64,000 nt of DNA from Phlebiopsis flavidoalba (GCA_035772785.1 JAOCPU010000018.1:434001-498000); one strand, 5' to 3'; shown: positions 46,442-58,752, counted from the first letter of the stretch. Numbers and translations are program-made. The notes: generated by a model not told the origin, from the letters alone.

Positions 46442-47429
46442 AGTGCCCTAGAAGTATTTTTGCGCACCATTATCTTGTCCCGCTTGCGAGGTGTCTGCTT
46501 TCTTGCGTCTTCTTGTATGGTGCGGTCTTGCTCTTCTTGCTCTCTTCCTGACGATCTTGGTCACCGCTTCTTGGGGTTCCATGGGGACCGTCGTCTTGTT
46601 CAGTTTGTCTGCGCCACGCTCCAGTTCCACCCATGCGCGCAGAACACCAATATCCCCTTCGTTTAAATAGTGTTATTACATATAGCCCACTGCGACGAGT
46701 TGTACGACTAGACGGTGAAAAGATATCGCCACAGGCATTCCACGAACCTCGCGTGCATGTGCAGGGTTGAACATCGCTACCGACTGACCCTCCCCACAGC
46801 ACGACTTGGGCGTTGCCCACGGTTTTCCCGGCATCGGTGCTCGCTATAACGTGAAGTGCTCGGACCCACAGGATCGTTCTGGGCGATAGTGTGGACCTGT
46901 CCGGGCACGGCGCGGTGACCCATTAGAACCTTGCCCGCCCCGCGGTCTTTAACACTACGGCAGGTTCGCCTCTCATGAGACCCAAATATACTGGCTGCTT
47001 CCGGCGGCACAGGAAAGTCTCAAGGGAGTGTTCATCCCCCCATACCCGTCGTGGGGATTGCGGCGCACTGACTTGAGTTTTTCCCGCGATCGCCCTGTAA
47101 CGACCGGGAGGCCAGTCAGACATCCCCCGGTGGAAGTGTCGGCACACTCCGACTGCAGGATATAGCCGTACTCTGCAGGTCTACTCGGCTACCAATCATA
47201 ACACACATCGTAACAACACCCCACGGATGACTCCACGGTTACTGGTACTCACCTCTCGCCCAGCCGAGGGGCGGCCGGGTCAACTGCTGCTCGCCGCTCT
47301 GAGGACGCTGGGCTTGCGACGGAAAGCAGACCTTCTTCCTCCGGGCGTCCCGCGAGCAACTCACCCTTGCGCGGCGTTGACCCTCACCCTCCACACCTCC
47401 ACAACAACCTTGATGATGACGTTGGCGAC

Positions 47430-50400
47430 ATGCCGCTACGCTGTGTCAGCGCCAACGTGCAGAGGAGTGCTTCCTGCCAAACTTTACTCCTCGAACAACA
47501 CTGCGATGCCGATATTGTTTGTGTCCAGGAGATTTACTGGGGATACATCAAACACGTCCCCTCGCCGACACACCCTGACGGTGTTGAGTACAAGCAGAGC
47601 GTTGCTCATAGCAACTTCATAGTCTGTCTGGGAGCGTCGGAGGGCTCTCGCGTGGCTGTCTACATAAACCGATGCTGGGCGTCTGCAAACCCCCAACTTC
47701 GCTCTGACCTGATAAAGCATCGGGACATTGCTTGTGTTTCCGTCCAATTGGCGTCGGGCAAATTCACCTTCCTCAACATCTATAATGACTGTGTCACCCA
47801 TGAGGCGGTCGGTTACTTGCTGGAACGGTTTGACCGCTTACCTAATGTGGCGTTTATTGCCGGAGACTTCAACCTCAGACATCAAATGTGGGATCGGGTC
47901 TCGGCGCACTGCAACGGGTCACTCCCGAAACTCGCGAACGGAAGACTGCAATGACCTCATCCAGCTTGCCGACGAGCTCAACCTCTCGTTGCTCAATCGT
48001 CCTGACGGTCCGGCCACGTGGTTTGCCCACCATGGCAATCATACTCCAGGCACTCTGGACCTAGTGTGGGTAGATGGTGACCTCGGCAATTATGGCGAGC
48101 TCAGCATTGATGCTGACGGACGTAACGGTAGTGACCATGCGATCCTCACATGGGACATGCCCATTGAAGTGTCAGCGCCGCGCATACCGACCATCCCTAA
48201 AGATTCTGAAGCTGCGGTGGCCTTTGTTGAGGACCTTGCACGTGCTTTCAATGCAATGCCCACGGACATCCGGTCGAGCGACGATGTGGAGCGTGTTGGT
48301 GCGCTCCTTCAGAGCGCCATTACCATAGCCTGGAACGCTCACGCTTTTGTTCCTAAGCACACCAAGCGCTCCAAAGTGTGGTGGAATGACGAATGTGCCA
48401 ACGCTGCCCGTACCCTGCGAGATCTCCGCAGACGCCTTGCAACTGCTAGGGAACACCGGAGGGTTGAGCGCCATTCTGCCACACCTGCTAGGGCTGCGCA
48501 GTTGGCGGAGGACGTGGCCGCCCTGCAGACCGAAGTATCCACACGACACCGGGAACTGAAGAAGTCGGCTCGCCAGTGGGCAAAGCGTACCCACTTTGAC
48601 CGCGTCATTGCCGAGACTGCACCAAAGAGAGTGTGGGATCTGGTGTCGTGGACCGAACCTCGTCGCATGTCCACCTCGGAAGCGATAGTCCACAATGATG
48701 GTACACCAGCCTCGTCCCCTGCGGATGTCGCTGACATTCTCACATCACAATTTGCTCCACCGTCCGTATACCCCCCAGATGACAGCATTGTGGAGGAATT
48801 CCCACAAGAGGAGGAGCGAGATTTCCCCCCAATCAGCGTTGACGAAATCCGGGAGGCCCTACACACTACGAGCAACGCATCGGCCCCCGGACCGGACCAT
48901 CTTAGCTGGTATTGGATCAAGAGGATCGCCACAATGTGTCCTCAGTGCATCACCTTCCTATGTGCATTCTACAACGGCTGTATCGCTTACGCCACATTTC
49001 CCGCAACATTCAAGGCCTCCAACACGGTGGTCCTCCCCAAACCCAATAAGGATGACTATACCAAGGCCAAGGCATATCGCCCCATCGTTCTCCTTAATTG
49101 CCTGGGTAAATTGCTGGAGAAGATCATTGCGCGCCGCATGCAGTTCGACTCCCAACGTGCCGGGATTATCCATCCGTGTCAGTTTGGGGGGCACCGTGCA
49201 GCATTCCACCACTGATGCGGGCATCCACTTGGTCCACAACATCCGAGCAGGCTGGAATCTTGGCTATGCCACATCCACGCTTCTGTTTGACGTTGCTCAG
49301 TTTTACCCTTCAGTGCGCCACTCCATCCTCCTTCGAATCCTCCGACGACAGGGTTTCTCAAACTCCCTGTGTTCTTTCCTTGACCACTACCTCCGTGACC
49401 GCAAAACCGCGTTCATTCTTAACGGAATGAGTTTGCTGGAGACTCCAATCTCGGGAGGCCTTGGCCAGGATCAGCGCTGTCCCCGATCCTGTCGGGCCTC
49501 TATATTGCTCCCGTGATTCACAAACATTATCCCACGTCTCGCCCGACTGCAGACCGCGCAGCTCTCCAGTTCTTCGTTGATGACGGAATGATCAGTGTGG
49601 CCAGCCCTTCGAATCATTCCCCCGATGCAGCACTGCGCTTAAACAATGCCGTCATCGCGAACTTCTTCCACCTGCTTAACCGCGACCTCAATCGAATGGG
49701 GCTAGGGGTTGAGCCCACCAAATTTGAGTTAATGCATTTTCCGATCCCAACCAACCGTGCACCTACTGCCGGCCCGGAACTTGCACTACGGCTACAGCAG
49801 GGTATCGTCAAAGTACGCCCCGACGTCAAAATGCGTTACCTTGGTTTCTTCCTGGACCCGAAGCTAACCTTCCGGGCTCATATTCGACATTACGTCAACA
49901 AGGCAAGTAGTACTATCGGTGCCCTCCGAATGTTGGGGAACTCTACACGAGGTCTCTCTCGCCCGAACGTAAACGATGCCTGTACCTAATCCAACGTTTT
50001 GCCTGTCCTGTGCTACGGCGCCCAACTGTGGTGGTCACCATCATGGAAGGGAAAGAAATGGATTGCTAAGGATATCCAAAAGGTCCAAAGCCGCGCAGCT
50101 CGGTGGATCACGGGGTGTTTCCGCACGTCCCCCACGGGTGCGTTTGGATGCATTTGCGGGCCTCATGCATTTGCGGGGCCTCCCCATCCGCCTTCAAATT
50201 GACAAATACATGGCTCGAGCGGCCCTTCGACTCCGAACACTTCACCACAATCACCCCCTGCGGGCACTCCTCCCCGCTTACTGGAAACCAAAACCCTCAG
50301 TGCTCAGTTCCGCCTTTCCCTGAGAGCCCCCGCGACGCCTCACGCTTCCCCCATGAAGCATGCTGACATTATTGCCAGGTCCTCCACGGAGGACTTCTCC

Positions 50401-51725
50401 CCTTTCCATGATGAAAACCGTCCGGGTGACGAACCGTCTTATCGATTGCCTCACCGATCGCATCGAATTTTTCATGGACGGCACCCCCCAAAGGTTCCGA
50501 CGAGTACTACACGTGGAAATTCCAGGAGTTTGAACCCCGTCTTCGCAGTGCAATGGACGACCCATCTTCGTTCGTGGTCTTCACTGACGGGGCGTGCGTA
50601 CCTGCCCCCAATCACGTTACTGGGGCTGCTTGGACAGTCACCACAAACCACCGCCGGGTGGTGTCTGGGAGCATAGCCACCGGACGTGCGACCCCGTTCG
50701 AAACGCTGAAATGGCTGGTCTGCTATATGGCATACGAGCCGCCATCACATGTCCGGGGGCCCACCCACGTCGCATAGCGGTTGTACTGTGACAAAACCGT
50801 GCAGCTGGCAAGGCCATTCTCTGTCCGACGTCCTCATCTGCCCAGCTTTTCGCTGTGCTCGCATGCACCGCCGTGCGTAAATTCCTCGGGGACCACCCGG
50901 AAAATCACCTCACGATTAACTGGTGCCCGGGTCACGTTGGTATTAACGAGAATGAGATCGTTGACCGTGATGCCAAAGCGGCGTGTTGGCTCCCTCAACC
51001 TGACAGTTGTTTCATGGGCCACAGCGAGACAACACACCCACGCCCCGAGCAATCCAGAAATGGGCGAATTACGCGCCGCACCCACATACATGGGGACCCA
51101 CAATCTCTTCCCCTACCAGCTCGATCAACAATTCACCCACTCCACGAAAACTCATCTCCTTTTCCGACGCCACGGCGGAGACCAGCGCATGTTTGCGCGA
51201 GTGTGTCGCTTTCTACTCGGGCATTTCCCCCACGGGGAGTTCCGCCGTAGATTCTCCCTACCGGGCCGTGTTGCTTGCTGGTGCGGTTGTGAGGTCGAGA
51301 CCCGTGACCACATTCTCTATGATTGCCCCCTTTGGATACGCCGCTGGGGTCGACCACCAGCGCGTGTCGTTCCAGAGGCCCTCCGCCTGCCGGACGAGCC
51401 TGCCATCATTCACCCGCTTCACATTGACATTGACCAGGTACAATGGTTCCTGGAGGCCAACCCGATGGTCGCCACCTTCGAATGGTACGACCTCTTAGCG
51501 AAAGTTGACCAACAGCGTGAGGACGGTGACGACGAGACTTATGAGTATTTTTTGGCTGACATGCACTCTGAAATGAGGAAGGAGGCGTGGATTGACTTTT
51601 GTCGGGACCACCCAGCCGGCACGCTTGATGCTTTCAACCGGGATTGGGTGCCCGAGGAATGGGCCCGGACTGCGTGGCAGTTGGCAAACGACAGAAACGG
51701 CCGAGGGACCGCCACCCCGGGATGA
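47430..51725 (+). CDS. LINE ORF2: endonuclease, reverse transcriptase, RNase H
   Basis: The endonuclease starts MPLRCVSANVQRS at 47430. It has DIVCVQEIYW (catalytic Glu), FIAGDFNLRHQMWD and, after a frame shift near 47920, RNGSDHAILTW (the SDH motif). Reverse transcriptase blocks follow: TFKASNTVVLPKPNKDDYTK, AYRPIVLLNCLGKLLEKIIA, LLFDVAQFYPSVRH (first Asp), GLGQGSALSPILSGLYIAP and LQFFVDDGMIS (the xxDD active site, near 49575). RNase H follows at about 50575-50990: FVVFTDGAC, GRATPFE, a third Asp block and NWCPGHVGINENEIVD. The C-terminus has CWCGCEVETRDHILYDC, the Cys/His motif common at LINE ORF2 ends, and stops at 51725. Frames change near 47920, 49195, 49466 and 49980 and several times to 50800; the blocks 47728-49215 and 50781-51725 are open throughout. 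The copy as written is not intact. Confidence 0.93.
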
Positions 51726-51837
51726 CACCCACGTCATCCCTTGAGTTTGCGCTTGAGCTACCCCATCGGTACTACGTGCTTGCTTCCGTAGAAATGCTGC
51801 TCATGCGCCCTCGCGGCGCGCAGGATAATATGCAGAA

Positions 51838-51840
<3 letters not shown>

Positions 51841-51869
<29 letters not shown>
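51841..51869 (+). other. Poly-A tail of the LINE
   Basis: An uninterrupted run of 29 A begins 115 bases after the ORF2 stop. It marks the 3' end of the retrotransposed RNA and is followed directly by the right target-site duplication. Confidence 0.93.
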
Positions 51870-51871
<2 letters not shown>

Positions 51872-51882
51872 GCAACCGGACT
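51870..51882 (+). repeat. Right copy of LINE target-site duplication
   Basis: CTGCAACCGGACT directly abuts the poly-A tail and is identical to 40291-40303. Sequence beyond it differs from that beyond the left copy, as expected for a duplication of target DNA. Confidence 0.8.
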
Positions 51883-54800
51883 GCACACAACACGGACAGT
51901 CAGTCGCCGGCCATACATCATGCAGCGTCTTATGTACCAATCGCGTACGTCCCTGGCCACACGCTTTTGGACATTTTAGGCACCGGCTCCCCTCCAATCT
52001 GATGCGGGAAGATCTCCAACCAGATTCCTCAGAGCCAGTATCTGCAACGCCATGAGTGCCTCAATATGTCACCGCCCTGCCGACTGAATATTCTGCTTTG
52101 AATGGGTCTCTGCTGCACACACATCCTCCGACTCTCCCTCACGCTGGTTTTGCCAACCACTCTCACACGGCGGGCATTCGCGACTCAATGCCGCCAACCG
52201 CCTGCTCACCGTCTTCCTCTTCGTATCACTGCGCGATAGCCCCATCTTGGGCCTTTCCCTTGTTGCTTCTCTCGTGGCGAAGCCCTAGCTCAGTCGGCTC
52301 TTCTGCATATAATTCATGCTAGGAAATTTGCTACAGGCTGAATCCCATGCGGTCCTGGGATTGTGGGCGCCGTCTTGTGGCGCTGGCCGCCTTTGAATTG
52401 CTCACGCGATGCGTACCGTTGCGCAAATGATCCCCGAGCCCAAATTGCTTTCATTCAAGGAGGACGGCTACAAAGTCCAAATTTGTCGCCTTGCTAACGA
52501 CATACTTACGATGGTAATGAGGGACGCGTTCGTATCGCAGAGGAAAGGAAAGAAGTTTTCGAACGCTGGCCAATTGAAAAGTGGCTTGGAGAAAGTCAAT
52601 TGGGGCCGACTTCTTAGACTAGCTAGCAAGCTCACAATTCGCCATGCTCTTCGGATAGCCATTGTAGACTTGTTCGAGACATTCTGCGGTGCCGAACGCT
52701 ACTATGATCGGCTGACTTTTACCACGGCAGGCGTGATTGGAGGGTCAGCAGAGGAGGCAGCAAAAAAGCCTGCAGTTACCATTGGCATGGACAGACAAAC
52801 GTTATCCAGCGAAGGGTTCTGCTGTTCGATGTCAAAACCTCGGATACACATTACGAGGGACGTCAACTCACGCACGAGAGCTAGAAATTTCTCCAGGAAC
52901 CCGCGATAGCTACGACGGATGAGTAGAAAACGACGGGTCCTCATGTGATTCCATGGTGCAGGGCTGACCTGAGCAAGGATGTACGGCTTGGGATATGTCA
53001 TGGAGACGAGAGGGTGTGGCGTCGACGCAGAGGGACACCTTTGATCCGCAGTGTCAACGGGATCATTCCAGGAAGGTAGGAGGTATCCGGCGACAACGTG
53101 CAGAATAGCTTTAGGGTTGTCCGAAATGAATGCCCACGTGGAGGACGGCGACAAGGACCGTAAAGCACAATTAACACCCGGGCAGGGACAGGCTTGCATG
53201 ACTTGGAGTCTGGGTCGCTCTCTTGGTGATGAAGAAATACTGGGCACAGGGTTAGCACCAACCAGTGTGACCAGAAAGAGCTCAAGCTGACATACCAACA
53301 GTGAGCTGTGTGCCCGGGATGTCCGGCTAACGAGCGACCTCTGCGTTTGCCGACATCTTGTGGCAGGCCTGTACTCTCTTGGGCTAGTCACGAGAGCAGA
53401 GCTTGAGCGAGCGAACCCTGTAATCTGCTTCGGAGCATCCTGAGGTCCATCTGGTAAAGGTCCCTGAGCAGTAAATTCACGAGCTATGAGGAGAAAGTTC
53501 GCGGAATGAAAAGACGAGATGGGCATCCCTCACTCGTGGTGCCACCTCCTGTGGAAAAATGGTCCAGTTGTTACTGAATGGAGAACAAACGAACGGCCGT
53601 TTTTGACGCGAAATAGGGGTCCGCGCGCGAAACAACCGTGAGTATTCAATGCTTCCGTAGGTGTGCTTTGGTAGACACGTGTTCCTCAGTACACTACTTC
53701 AGGTCCGGAACCGCACCCTTTGGTCATCATCAGCGCACGTCAATCTGCGTTTTCGAAAGCAGTCGACTTTAAGAGTACCTTACCTCCGTTCCGCTTTGCC
53801 CATATCGTCCTAAATTATGAAGCGACACTGGGCCATGTCGAAAGTAACTTGAGAACCGCTTCATTTACACCCTCGGAAGCAGGGGTGTCACCAAGCCGAT
53901 GCTTCTTCCGCTGCCTCGACGGCGATTGGCTCGTCTACTGCTCAATGCTCGGTCGCTGAGAGCAAACTGACAGAGCTTTCGTCGCCGCACACCGTTACAC
54001 GTTTCCCGATGAGGGCCGCTGCGGACTGAGCCAGCAACGACGGCTTCCGATGGAAGGCGGCGGCCAGCAGCTGTCTCCAATGTGTCGGACAACCTTCGGC
54101 GGACTTTGCAACTTGTCTCACACAGCCTGGAGGAGCTGACCGAAGAACAGTCACTGAAAGAGACACACAGTAGAGTTCGTATGAACGAACGGACGGGCTT
54201 TGAAATACTGCTGAGTACATACCTGAGCGTGATACACTTCTCGAAAGACACATCAACCCTCGCATTCTGTTGCTGTCCGTAGATGATGCACATTCCGGTT
54301 TGTTTGCGACGACATTGGACTCTCGCATGTCTGTGTCGGGATGGTGGGAGACGCCCCCCAGGTTTCAAGCGTCGCTGTGTTTATCGGCGTGCTTCGCAAA
54401 AATGTGCGCTGATATCTATTTCACAAAGCTCAGCATTAAATCATGGGATGTTATACGCAGCTTAGCACACCCCTCACGAGGTTCGTGCGACCATACGCAC
54501 ACCAGCGCGAGCTGCAGGGCCGGGTGGGCGGAACGTCGCGAAAGTTCATCTTCACCAGAGGAGCGTATAATGAGCTGACCTTGAACTTGAGCATAAAAGC
54601 AAGAATCATATGGAGAATCGTAAGAGACCTGAAGAGATTGCAAGACCAGAACGGTCTGGGAGGAGAAACGGTTCACAAGCGCCTTACCTCAGAGGTCACC
54701 GTACTACGTGGTGTGAAGCCCAATGAACACCTCTGGCGAACCATAGTTACGCGTCTCACGCTGAAGGATTCTGGAACCTGCCAATACGTGGCTTGATAAT

Positions 54801-55299
54801 CCTCACAGTCAGTTAAAACTCGCGATTTCTCAGGCAGCTGAACGCGTAGTGACCGTCCGGGAGATACCCGGAGTGGCAACGCGTCGTGCGCGCTCATTTC
54901 CTGGCTGACCCTGCCTGTAACGTTCTCAGGTTGAGTCTGCAGAGATATCACCGTGAGTTGCCACATGAATTACGAAGTCTGTTACGCACATCTGCTCATA
55001 CAATCTAGCCTGACCAAGTCAAAACCACGTTTCTCGCGACTATCGTGAGTCTCGCCATCCCCCAATGCCATGTAGATCAGTGCCGCCGCTTACCGCTTCT
55101 CTTCGCGGCTTTTGGCAGTCTAAGCCGACCGTAATTCCCTCATAAGAAGTGAGATTCACCCAGGGGAAGAGTCTAATCCCCAGTGGTGAGTAAAGCCGCG
55201 GCAAAAAAAAACGTCTACGGAAGTCCTCCTGCTAACTCCGGACCCAAACAGTGTCACTGCGCAGTACCCAGCCCGGTACTACTCCTTCGTAACTTCGAC
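51883..55299. other. 3.4 kb with only ambiguous open frames
   Basis: The first few hundred bases are the DNA that originally lay upstream of the arrestin-like gene and probably hold its old promoter. Two overlapping frames, 52409-52909 (+, 166 codons) and 52702-53526 (-, 274 codons), cannot both be real. The plus one looks helical (LANDILTMVMRDAFVSQRK), the minus one is Pro/Ser-rich, and neither has a known motif. Further frames at 53865-54368 (-), 54443-54796 (+) and 54673-54966 (-) are likewise unassigned. Genuine genes elsewhere in this window are frame-broken, so a long clean frame is not by itself good evidence of coding. Confidence 0.4.
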
Positions 55300-56544
55300 A
55301 TGGTCCCTCCCATACCCCACGAACTGAGCGATCACATCATCGACTTTCTTCACGACGACCGCCGGGCCCTCTCTGCGTGTAGCCTAACCTGTCGTGCCTG
55401 GCTCGCCGCAGCACGCTACCATCGCTTCGCAGAAACCGCTGTCTGGGGCAGGCTCGGACCGTTTATTGATCTCCTCGACGCATCCCCCGGATTCGCGCCC
55501 TATGTCAGGACGTTACTTCTAGACGGTGTTGCGTACCCGCTACGTCGACGGATCGACCCAACAGCGATGGTCGACGTGCTTGGCCGGCTGCCCTCCCTCC
55601 GACAACTGGGCCTCACCAACTTCGAGCTAGACACGCCCCTCATTGACACACTGAGTGGTAGCAGCAGGTTTACGCGTCTGGACGGCCTCCTTCTCAGCCG
55701 CTGCCGGTTCAGCTCTGAGGGCGACCTTGTTCGTTTTCATCCGCGCGCCCTCTCTGGGACATTTATCCGTCGATGAGCTCGACTATCTGCTCGGCAACTT
55801 CGACGACACCATGTTACCGCCTGCCATCGCAAGCCTCTGTGTCTCTGGAGCGTGGGACGCCAAAATGACGAAACATGGTCAGATGGCTACTACCCAGCAC
55901 TCAAGACATCACAGTCCGGAAATTGCGGGTTTCCATCTTATCGCGTGTGGAGGCCAAACACGTCGCCGAGTTTGTTGGACTTGGTGGGTGGTGCGTTGCA
56001 ACAGCTTGAGGTCCGTTGTCGATCCCGAGGACAATCTAGAAGGTAACGTGTTTACGCCTCTAGTCCATAACATGCCCACCCAGTTTCTAGAACTCGCGTT
56101 TCCTTCAACAGTTGTATTCAGCGACGCTGCGTTGTCACTGGCTTGTCTCTCAAACCTTCGTCGCTGTCATTTGACGTTCAAGCTGCGCGAGATGTTTGTC
56201 GCAGGGACGCCATCGTTACCATGGATTAACTCAATGGTCGCGCAGTTGTCTACAGCTTGTTTGGAGCGGCTGGTACTATGTATCCAAGAAAGCGGGACAA
56301 TATGGAGGACCTCCGTGCATTAGACTCCGAATGCGGAGTGTGCGCGCTGTATCTCCGGTCCGCTTCGAGGACCTGCGTTTGTTGGATTGGGCGGGCATCC
56401 ATCAAAACGTTCGAGGGCAGCGCGCTGCAACAGATTGTCGTAGAAGGACAGGGTGACCCTACCAGCCTACGGGCGTACATCGCAGAGCAATGGCCGGGGC
56501 TCAGCAGGCTATTGCACTGTCGTCGGGCGCGACAGGGTCTATAA
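55300..56544 (+). CDS. F-box protein, agaricomycete type
   Basis: From the ATG at 55300: MVPPIPHELSDHIIDFLHDD, then RRALSACSLTCRAWLAAARY and HRFAETAVW, a full and typical F-box at residues 4-48. The body follows as a leucine-rich region: PYVRTLLLDGV, LGRLPSLRQLGLTNFELDTP and FTRLDGLLLSRCRFSSEGDL. It continues in another frame with LGHLSVDELDYLLGNFDDTM and PPAIASLCVSG. The end, SAPTD-free and basic, reads GLSRLLHCRRARQGL with a stop at 56544. Such proteins bind Skp1 and act as substrate receptors of SCF ubiquitin ligases; agaricomycete genomes hold large fast-evolving families of them. The frame shifts near 55740 and again around 56200. It appears intronless. Confidence 0.82.
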
Positions 56545-56678
56545 TGATGTTTAATTACAACCCCCGAATGAACACACCAGTAGCCAATCATGTCTCCCGT
56601 ATTATTTAAACTTAAGCAAAGATCAAAAACACATGAGCTGGGATTGTTCATCGTGTACGCCACGAAAGAAACATCGGC

Positions 56679-57305
56679 CTAGTATGGAGCAGCAGCAGCC
56701 TGGCACTACAAATGACTGATTCAGTACGGTATGAACGGAAAAATGATAGGAGGACTCCACAGCCTTAAGCTGCTCAAAGGTACCAGGTGCACGAAGGGAG
56801 ATCCGCCTTCTCGAGGCACTTTGTGAACTCTGCGGGAAACCACCGTAAGCAACGCAAGCTCAAAGCGCTCACACCGCGGTTGGACTCACCTTGGCCTGAG
56901 CCTCACAGCTAATGCCCTGGTTCTGGTACGTCTGCTGCTGAACGGGAGGTGCCGGCGCAGCGGCAGCGGGCTCCGGCGCGTGGCTGGAGCCGCCGAACGA
57001 GCATGCTGGGAGAGCCGTGTCCGATGGTAGAGCCTACAGCGACCGAACCGGCGGTGGCAGCCAATCCATCTGGGCGAGCATGCCGGGGGCCGGAGCTCGC
57101 CTGCGCCTGAGGCGGGACTGGTGGGGCGTGAGATGCGTTTGCGCCGGGTAGGGCGCGGCGGCGGTGTGTGCACTCCTAGACTGAGCGGGGGCTGCTGCTG
57201 GAGCCGGCGAGCAGCGGGGCGGGACGAACGTGACTGGCGCTGTTCAAAACATGAGTCTCGAGCTACTTAGAGGTTTTTTTGGGTGCGGCATATACTCACA
57301 GGCAT
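56679..57305 (-). CDS. MIX17: CHCH-domain mitochondrial protein MIX17 (CHCHD2/10 family)
   Basis: The start codon at 57305 is followed after two codons by a GTGAGT intron. The next exon reads RQSRSSRPAAR and AAPAQSRSAHTAAAPYPAQT. The hydrophobic core, by frame hopping, is PGMLAQM..TAGSVAVGSTIGHG and LSSMLFGGSSHAPEPAAAAP, then PVQQQTYQNQGISCEAQAK. After an intron comes FTKCLEKADLPSCTWYLEQL with twin C-x9-C spacing. A last intron of about 58 nt splits the codons before CQAAAAPY, stop 56679-56681. This is the complete layout of MIX17, an intermembrane-space protein imported through Mia40. It is orthologous to human CHCHD2/CHCHD10 and linked to cristae and respiration. One extra T breaks the CHCH frame. 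The gene is divergent from a mitochondrial Mba1/mL45-like gene. Confidence 0.85.
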
Positions 57306-57531
57306 GGTAAGGATGTGTTGAGAGGGTTGGTGGTACGGAGAGAGGTGGTGGTCGGGTTATAAGACAGCGGTGTGCCGTTCGCATACGCGAGCCGAGGAAA
57401 TTCAAGCCGCGGCACGTGTCTGGAAGCTACCGGAATAGCCACGTGGACATCCGCCGCCCTCTCCGCCCCGCTCGGCGCTTCGATCGGTCTCTGAGAGCGG
57501 GAGTGTGGTTTATTATTTCCTCTGACAAGAA
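57306..57531. promoter_or_regulatory. Bidirectional promoter with two CACGTG boxes
   Basis: These 226 bp separate the starts of two nuclear genes for mitochondrial proteins. CACGTG occurs at 57413-57418 and 57440-57445. Two copies this close are unlikely by chance and suggest shared control by a bHLH factor such as Cbf1. Confidence 0.5.
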
Positions 57532-58752
57532 ATGCTGCCACCAGGGCATTCGCTCCTCGCCCACCGCCTCTTTGCATGCCGTAGCTCAACGCTCTCGCTG
57601 CACCCGTTTGCGCCGGCGCGCGCAGCGTTCTCGACATCGCTGTGGTGTCGCGGCACAACACATCCGCGGCGTCCACCACAGCACAAAATGTACAGCGTAC
57701 GGAACAGTCCTCGACGCTGCCGTCTACCCCACAAGCAGTCACGAAGCAGCGGAATGTGGTCAAGAAGGGCAAGGAGCAGCCAGCTGCGCCTAAAGATCCT
57801 TCCATTGAGCAACAGCTCGAGTACCTGGATAGGATTCAGGACATGGAGCATAATGTTCCCTTTGACGTCTGGGCGCGTCCAGTACGTCTGTTCGGTGAGT
57901 TGCAGATCCTGCCTGGCTTGTGTTCAGGATATAGAATATCTACAGATATCCACATACCGTCAACCTCCATGGGCGGAAGTTTCATCGCCAACCTGAAAAA
58001 ACGGTATGCGGAATGCGTTCAGGTGAGTGTCAGTATGGCTATTAGGGTTGCGTTTAACTGAACTGCTGTAGTCTGTATCGGATGGCTAGGGAACCAAAGC
58101 TTCCCAGACGTGAAGGTCAAGCGTTCCTGGTCCACCCAGATATTCCGGGTACAGTCTACGCCCTGGCTCAAGCCATTTACACGGATCGCGCTGGACACAT
58201 ATAAGCAGGTGAATCAAGCCTTCGCCGCGTGAGTGAACTCTGTTGTTTCCTAATCATCACACTATCAATTCGTATAACGACAGTGGCGATGAGAAAGCTA
58301 TCAAAAAGCTCACGATAGCTAGCTACGAAGAAGACCTTCGCAAGAGACTGAGACAGCAGAAACCCCAATTATGTCTACGTATGGAAACTTCACGGCGAGA
58401 ACACGCCAGCCAAGGTCGTCAGTATTCGTGCCGAGGAGGTCAATCTAAGCTCGAAGCCCGATAACCTACGGGAACCGGCTGCTCGTCCAGGCATGCGTCA
58501 AATTCGATACCATGCAGGTATGTAACATCGTTACTCTCAAACGCTGCTTTTGTATTAACTGTGAGCAGAGCCTGGAAATATACACAAAACGCGGAGAGCG
58601 CGTTGCTGGCGACGGCACGCCAAAAGCCTGTCGTCGAGTACCTAGTGCTCCAGAAGCGCATGTGGTACGACGCACCATGGGTCATCCGCGACCAGCTCTT
58701 CGAGGGACTTGAAGAGCGGTTTCAAGAGCACACTATAGATATCTTACCCTAG
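57532..58752 (+). CDS. Mba1/mL45-like mitochondrial protein (Tim44-like domain)
   Basis: The start MLPPGHSLLAHRLFACRSST at 57532 runs into LHPFAPARAAFSTS, a clear mitochondrial presequence. Then KDPSIEQQLEYLDRIQDMEH and NVPFDVWARPVRLFG. After introns come the Tim44-like domain pieces TYKQVNQAFAAGDEKAIKKL, TIASYEEDLRKRLRQQKPNY, VYVWKLHGENTPAKVVSIRA and RQIRYHAGM. SLEIYTKRGERVAGDGTPK and VVEYLVLQKRMWYDAPWVIR follow, then DQLFEGLEERFQEHTIDILP at the stop, 58752. Mba1 and mL45 bind the mitoribosome exit site at the inner membrane and aid insertion of nascent chains. Whether this is a stable ribosomal subunit or an Mba1-type receptor cannot be told here. Introns are short; one exon begins after TAACTGTGAGCAG near 58570. 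Confidence 0.8.

Larger units (their letters stand above)
40304..51869 (+). mobile_element. Non-LTR retrotransposon (LINE) with RNase H
   Basis: The element is defined by a gag-like ORF1 (CCHC knuckle), an ORF2 with APE-type endonuclease, reverse transcriptase and RNase H, a terminal run of 29 A (51841-51869), and a perfect 13-bp duplication on both sides. Fungal LINEs with endonuclease, RT and RNase H are typical of the Tad1 clade; I propose that clade tentatively. At 11.6 kb it is long for a LINE. The first 3.4 kb before ORF1 has no recognised function and may be a long 5' region, extra ORFs or a passenger. ORF2 keeps much longer open frames than the single-copy genes nearby. It lies head-to-head with the arrestin-like gene. 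The 3' boundary is secure; the 5' boundary rests on the duplication. Confidence 0.85.
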
